A stretch of 64,000 bases of DNA, from assembly GCA_028873575.1 (NCBI GenBank), contig JAGWHY010000002.1:62001-126000 (forward strand). Reading direction: 5' to 3'. This document shows positions 60,506-64,000 of the stretch, piece after piece. Below the pieces are notes generated by a model, which was given only the letters and a program-made list of their open reading frames with translations, was not told where the DNA came from and searched no databases. The DNA comes from Acidobacteriota bacterium (GTDB taxonomy: Bacteria; Actinomycetota; Acidimicrobiia; Acidimicrobiales; RAAP-2). Within the stretch, counting starts at the first letter, position 1; the number at the start of each line of letters is the position of its first letter. The position numbers were made by a program, and so were the translations under genes.

Positions 60506-61501
60506 ATGTCGGGATTCGTGAAGGAGCGCCGCGTGCGACCAGTTCGTTGGGGCATCGTAAGTACCGGACGAATCGCGCGCACGTTCGCCAGTGACCTTCG
60601 TCACGTTCGCGAGGGTGAGGTCGTGGCCGTGGGCTCTCGACGCCGCGAGTCCGCCGCAACCTTTGCCGCGGAGTTTTCAATTCCGCGCGCGCACGGTTCC
60701 TACGAAGCGCTCGTCGCCGATCCGAACGTTGACGCCGTGTACGTGGCGACGCCGCACCCGCTTCACCTCGAAAACGCGCTGTTGGCGCTCGAGCACGGCA
60801 AACCGGTTCTCGTGGAGAAGGCGTTCACGATGAACGCCGGCGAAGCGCGCGTCCTCATCGATCGAGCGCGCGCGACGGGTCTCTTCGTGATGGAGGCGAT
60901 GTGGACGCGCTTTCTGCCGCACGTCGTCGAGCTACGGCGCCTCGTCGCCGAGGGCGCGCTCGGGGAGCTGGTGCTTTTCGAGGCGGACCACGGTAAGTGG
61001 TTCGAACGTGACCCCGCGTCGAGGCTCTTCGCGCCCGAACTCGGTGGGTCGGCGCTGCTGGACCTGGGGATCTATCCCGTCTCGTTCGCGTCGATGCTGT
61101 TTGGTCGACCTTCGACGGTGCGCTCACTCGTCACCCCGTCATTCACGGGTGTCGACGGACAGGTGTCGATGGTCTTTGGCTACGCCAGTGGGGCCCACGC
61201 GCTCCTTACCTGTACGTCCTCGGCGCGCTCGGCGACGCGGGCCTGTTTGACCGGACGCGACGCTCGCGTCGAGATAAGAAGTGACTTTTACGCCCCGACG
61301 ACCTTTGAGTTGATTCCTCGATTCGGCGAGTCGCGGATTTTTGGCGTGGACGTACCCGGGCGCGGGCTGCAGTTTCAGGCGGTGGAGGTGGCGCGTTGTC
61401 TCGAGGAGGGGCTCTTGGAAAGTCCCGTGATGCCCCTCGCGGAGTCGCTGGCGATTATGGAGACCCTGGACGAGGTGCTCGGAGTTGGGGCTGGCGCGTG
61501 A
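60506..61501 (+). CDS. Gfo/Idh/MocA-family oxidoreductase
   Basis: 331 residues. The Rossmann start RWGIVSTGRIARTFASDL binds NAD(P). VDAVYVATPHPLHLENALLALEHGKPVLVEKAFTMNAGEA includes the catalytic EK-x motif, and the second domain begins with FVMEAMWTRFLPHV. It should oxidise or reduce a sugar or cyclitol. It precedes a sugar ABC operon on the same strand but is separated by a terminator, so any functional link is weak. The start is set by the -10 box. Confidence 0.9.
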   Translation: MSGFVKERRVRPVRWGIVSTGRIARTFASDLRHVREGEVVAVGSRRRESAATFAAEFSIPRAHGSYEALVADPNVDAVYVATPHPLHLENALLALEHGKPVLVEKAFTMNAGEARVLIDRARATGLFVMEAMWTRFLPHVVELRRLVAEGALGELVLFEADHGKWFERDPASRLFAPELGGSALLDLGIYPVSFASMLFGRPSTVRSLVTPSFTGVDGQVSMVFGYASGAHALLTCTSSARSATRACLTGRDARVEIRSDFYAPTTFELIPRFGESRIFGVDVPGRGLQFQAVEVARCLEEGLLESPVMPLAESLAIMETLDEVLGVGAGA

Positions 61502-61525
61502 CGCGGGCGGGCCTCGACGACTCGC

Positions 61526-61548
61526 CGCCAATGTTGGCGCGGTTTTTT
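61526..61548 (+). terminator. Intrinsic terminator after the Gfo/Idh gene
   Basis: CGCCAA-TG-TTGGCG (stem 6 bp) followed by CGG and a run of six T. It is one of few classical U-run terminators in this window. Confidence 0.65.
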
Positions 61549-61624
61549 GGGGCCAGGCCCGTGCTAGTTTCAAAATTCGAGTATCTGGTGTAACGAGGTA
61601 CTCACGCAGTAGTCACAAACAAAC

Positions 61625-61640
61625 GACACCATTCGGTGTC
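61625..61640. promoter_or_regulatory. Inverted repeat in the leader of the sugar ABC operon
   Basis: GACACC-ATTC-GGTGTC, 17 bases before the ATG at 61658 and just ahead of the purine-rich ribosome-binding stretch. It may be an operator for a sugar-responsive repressor or an RNA hairpin near the ribosome-binding site. Confidence 0.45.
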
Positions 61641-61657
61641 AAAGAAGGGTTGGGGAA

Positions 61658-62872
61658 ATGAAATTTAAGACAGCGAGAACCCTCGCGTCCGTAGCGCTGG
61701 TCGGCAGCTTTGTCGTCGCCGCGCTACCGGTCGTGAGTTCAGCCTCGAGCGTTCACGGCGTGTCGGACAATACGTTCAACACGAAGTTTTCGACGATGGC
61801 TTCTCTGAAGAGCATCACGGCCAAGGGTAAGGGCAGCATTGCCGTCATCCTTCCCGACACGGTGTCTTCGACGCGCTACACGGAGTTTGACGCGCCGTAC
61901 TTGAAGAAGGCGTTCTTGACTGCCGGACTCAAGAGCAGCCAGTTCATCATTCAAAACGCGCAGGGCTCCACCACCACGCAGTACACCGACGCGCAGGCCG
62001 ACATCTCGAAGGGCGCCAAGGTCATCTTGCTCGACGCGCTCGACTCGACGACCGGTTCGCAGATTGAGAAGTACGCGAAGGCCCACGGCGTGAAGGTCAT
62101 TGACTACGACCGCCTCGTGCTCGGTGGCTCCGACGGTTACTACGTGAGCTTTAACAACGTGGCCGTGGGCACCTTGATTGGCCAAGGTCTGGTGAGCTGC
62201 CTCACCAGCTGGAAGGTCAAGTCGCCGATGGTTTACGAGATGAAGGGTGACCCGACTGACAACAACGCGACACTCTTTGCGCAGGGCTACTCGGCCGTGT
62301 TGACCAAGGCCGGTTTCACGACCGCCAAGGGAAACCTGACCGTCCAGGGCACCGGAACGTGGACGCCGGCGACGGCGCTGACGGACTTCCAAGGTGTCTA
62401 CAGCTCGAACGCCAAGATCAACGCGGTCGTGACGCCTAACGACGAGAACGCCGCGCCGATCATCAGCTACCTGCAGAGCAAGGGCCTTGCCCCGAAGACG
62501 ATTCCGTTTACGGGTCAAGACGCCACGCTGACCGGTTTCCAGAACATCATCTCGGGCTACCAGTGCGGCACCGTCTACAAGCCCGTGTGGCTTGAGGCTC
62601 AGGCCGCCGCGGCGCTCGCGGTGTACCTGCGTGCCGGCATGGCGGCTCCGAAGAGCTTGGTCAACGGCGTGACGAAGGACTCGACCACGATGAAGAACGT
62701 GCCGTCGGTGTTGCTGAAGGCCACCTGGGTGACCGCGGCGACGGTTGAGAAGACCGTCATTGCTGACAAGGTCATCAAGGCGAGCGACCTCTGCACGGCG
62801 ACGGCGCCGAACGTTGCGGGTTCCACGCAGCCGACCTACGCCCAAGACTGCAAGACGTACGGCATTAAGTAG
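61658..62872 (+). CDS. Sugar ABC transporter substrate-binding protein (xylose/ribose type)
   Basis: 404 residues. A signal peptide (about 1-30, ending near SSASS) leads to a type-1 periplasmic-binding fold: GSIAVILPDTVSSTRYTEFDAPYLKKAF, ILLDALDSTTGSQIEKYAKAHGVKVIDYDRL, YVSFNNVAVGTLIGQGL and the C-terminal KPVWLEAQAAAALAVYLRAG. The YDR and F-N-N-x-x-V-G blocks resemble the xylose-binding protein XylF. There is no lipobox cysteine in the signal peptide. It is the first gene of an operon with an ATPase and a permease. Confidence 0.88.
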   Translation: MKFKTARTLASVALVGSFVVAALPVVSSASSVHGVSDNTFNTKFSTMASLKSITAKGKGSIAVILPDTVSSTRYTEFDAPYLKKAFLTAGLKSSQFIIQNAQGSTTTQYTDAQADISKGAKVILLDALDSTTGSQIEKYAKAHGVKVIDYDRLVLGGSDGYYVSFNNVAVGTLIGQGLVSCLTSWKVKSPMVYEMKGDPTDNNATLFAQGYSAVLTKAGFTTAKGNLTVQGTGTWTPATALTDFQGVYSSNAKINAVVTPNDENAAPIISYLQSKGLAPKTIPFTGQDATLTGFQNIISGYQCGTVYKPVWLEAQAAAALAVYLRAGMAAPKSLVNGVTKDSTTMKNVPSVLLKATWVTAATVEKTVIADKVIKASDLCTATAPNVAGSTQPTYAQDCKTYGIK

Positions 62873-62887
62873 TAGACACGTAGCACG

Positions 62888-63724
62888 ATGACGAGCGCCC
62901 CCGAGACTCGCGGTTCCTCCACGCCTACGGCGGTGGACGGACCCGTGAGCTCGGGGGCTTCGTCGACGTCAGCCCTCCTTAGTCTGCGCGCGGTGACGAA
63001 GAGCTTCGGCCCCGTCCAGGCGCTGCAGCACGTGGACCTGGACATTCCGGCCGGCCAGGTCACCGCTCTGATCGGCGATAACGGCGCCGGAAAATCGACG
63101 CTCATCAAGACGATCGCGGGCATTTACGCCCCGACCAGTGGCGACATGTACTGGAAGGGCGAAAAAGTCAGTGTGCACTCGCCACGAGACGCCGAGGCCC
63201 TGGGGATCGCCACCGTCTATCAAGACCTGGCATTGTGTGACAACCTCGACATTGTCGAGAACATGTTCCTGGGTCACGAGACGACGAAGCGCGGACTGCT
63301 CGACGAAATCCAGATGGAGCTTAAAACTAAGCAGGTGCTCGGCGAACTCTCGGTCACCACCATTAAGTCAACGCGGCAACTGGTGGGCTCGCTTTCCGGA
63401 GGTCAACGACAGTCCATCGCCGTCGCGCGCGCCGTCATGCACGAGTCCCAACTCGTCATCATGGACGAGCCGACCGCGGCCCTCGGCGTCAGTCAGACCG
63501 CCCAAGTACTCGAGTTAATCAAGCGTTTGGCGTCACGCAATATTGCCGTGCTGGTCATCTCCCATAATCTCAACGACGTTTTTGCCGTGGCCGACCGCGT
63601 GGCGGTGATGCACCTCGGAACCCTGGTGAGTTCGGGGCCCGTCGCGGACTACAACACCGCGAGCGCCGTCGAACTAATTACGACCGGTGAGCGTGCGACG
63701 TTGTCGCACGCGAATCCGGCTTAA
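62888..63724 (+). CDS. Sugar ABC transporter ATPase, single-domain
   Basis: 278 residues. An extended, Ser/Thr-rich N-terminus (about 1-30) precedes one ABC domain: Walker A GDNGAGKSTLIK, signature GSLSGGQRQSIAVARAV, Walker B LVIMDEPTAALG and H-loop VISHN. Ribose/xylose-type ATPases such as XylG and RbsA usually contain two such domains; this one has only one and so would work as a homodimer, as in the FrcA-like subgroup. It starts 15 bp after the binding-protein gene. Confidence 0.9.
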   Translation: MTSAPETRGSSTPTAVDGPVSSGASSTSALLSLRAVTKSFGPVQALQHVDLDIPAGQVTALIGDNGAGKSTLIKTIAGIYAPTSGDMYWKGEKVSVHSPRDAEALGIATVYQDLALCDNLDIVENMFLGHETTKRGLLDEIQMELKTKQVLGELSVTTIKSTRQLVGSLSGGQRQSIAVARAVMHESQLVIMDEPTAALGVSQTAQVLELIKRLASRNIAVLVISHNLNDVFAVADRVAVMHLGTLVSSGPVADYNTASAVELITTGERATLSHANPA

Positions 63725-63740
63725 CGAAAGAGACTCTCGC

Positions 63741-64000
63741 GTGTCGTCTACTGAATCCACGACCGACGAAGTTCCTCCGAAGGCGGGCTTAGCGAAGGAG
63801 CTCGTGAAGCGTCTACGCGCCGGTGACGGGGGACTGCTGCCCATCTTGATTGGTCTGGTCGCCCTCGTCGTGGTATTTCAGCTGAAGGACAACGTCTTTC
63901 TTTCGGCCGGTAATCTCACCAACCTTTTCATTCAGGCGACCATTTTCATTCTCCTCGCCATGGCCGAAATGTGGGTTCTACTTCTCGGCGAAATCGATCT
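63741..64000 (+). CDS. Sugar ABC transporter permease, N-terminal part (cut by window edge)
   Basis: About 86 codons are visible before the window ends. A polar start (SSTESTTDEVPPKAGLAKELVKRLRAGD) leads to a first membrane span (LLPILIGLVALVVVFQL), then NVFLSAGNLTNLFIQATIFILLAMAEMWVLLLGEIDL. The F-L-S-x-x-N-L-x-N-L and the G-E-I-D-L blocks are typical of RbsC/XylH permeases. GTG start at 63741, 16 bases after the ATPase stop, with GAAAGAGA upstream. Confidence 0.85.
   Translation, partial: MSSTESTTDEVPPKAGLAKELVKRLRAGDGGLLPILIGLVALVVVFQLKDNVFLSAGNLTNLFIQATIFILLAMAEMWVLLLGEID

Noticed and set aside
61739..62845. A 368-codon open frame antisense to the sugar-binding protein
   Set aside because: The plus-strand protein has a signal peptide and clear family blocks; the antisense reading is Arg-rich low complexity, a by-product of high GC third positions.
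1..64000. CRISPR array
   Set aside because: The only regular direct repeats are the 10-bp MraZ operator units, the 10-bp orn/dut pair and the coding 60-bp duplication; none has repeat-spacer structure.

Overview
The window is GC-rich, densely coding chromosomal DNA from an actinobacterium (Actinomycetota). Supporting signs are the mec-cysO-cysM cysteine-synthesis trio, a division cluster carrying SepF, YggT and DivIVA, a DUF3040 protein, a Bpa/PafE-type proteasome activator, and many leaderless-looking starts (TANNNT, six bases, then ATG/GTG). MurE carries the DNPR motif of meso-diaminopimelate enzymes. Placement near Acidimicrobiia is an inference from gene content and order, not a demonstrated assignment.

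Layout. 1-6.3 kb: start of smpB (minus, cut by the window edge), then mec-cysO-cysM, rph-rdgB, a LON-domain protein, and on the other strand FKBP plus a DEAD-box helicase fused to a cold-shock domain, then tRNA-Leu. 6.3-17.3 kb: clpP with a Wzm/Wzt-type polysaccharide exporter, HAD phosphatase, 1-Cys peroxiredoxin, aldo/keto reductase, acyl-CoA synthetase, orn, dut, a WS/DGAT acyltransferase, tRNA-Gly, GNAT and an HSL-family hydrolase. 17.4-20.1 kb: a polar amino-acid ABC transporter. 20.1-23.5 kb: an accessory island with a stand-alone TnpB element, comB and a broken IS5-family transposase. 23.5-32.3 kb: a Fur/ABC-2 exporter/nitroreductase operon, nitronate monooxygenase, NhaA, an MFS exporter, an LMW phosphatase, DUF3040, a ROK kinase and a small unknown protein.

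32.3-51.3 kb: HNH and lipoate-ligase-like genes, then the dcw cluster: mraZ, rsmH, ftsL-like, ftsI, murE, mraY, ftsW, murG, murC, murB, ftsQ, ftsZ, yggS, sepF, yggT, divIVA. A histone-H1-like/DksA fusion gene, lspA and an rluD-type gene follow. The cluster has no murF and no murD; the neighbouring genes abut or overlap, leaving no room for them. 51.3-64 kb: a group-2-like sigma factor with a palindrome over its promoter next to an Rrf2 regulator, bpa, dnaE, two unknown proteins, a YyaL-type thioredoxin-fold protein, a Gfo/Idh oxidoreductase, and a xylose-type sugar ABC operon running off the right edge.

Most same-strand genes overlap by 1-4 bases (ATGA, GTGA, TAATG), so translational coupling is the rule. 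The least ordinary items are the TnpB element with its structured 3' flank, the missing murF/murD, the five-unit MraZ operator, the H1-like/coiled-coil/DksA fusion with a 60-bp tandem duplication, the helicase/cold-shock fusion, and a CysO sulfur carrier that carries two residues beyond its di-glycine.
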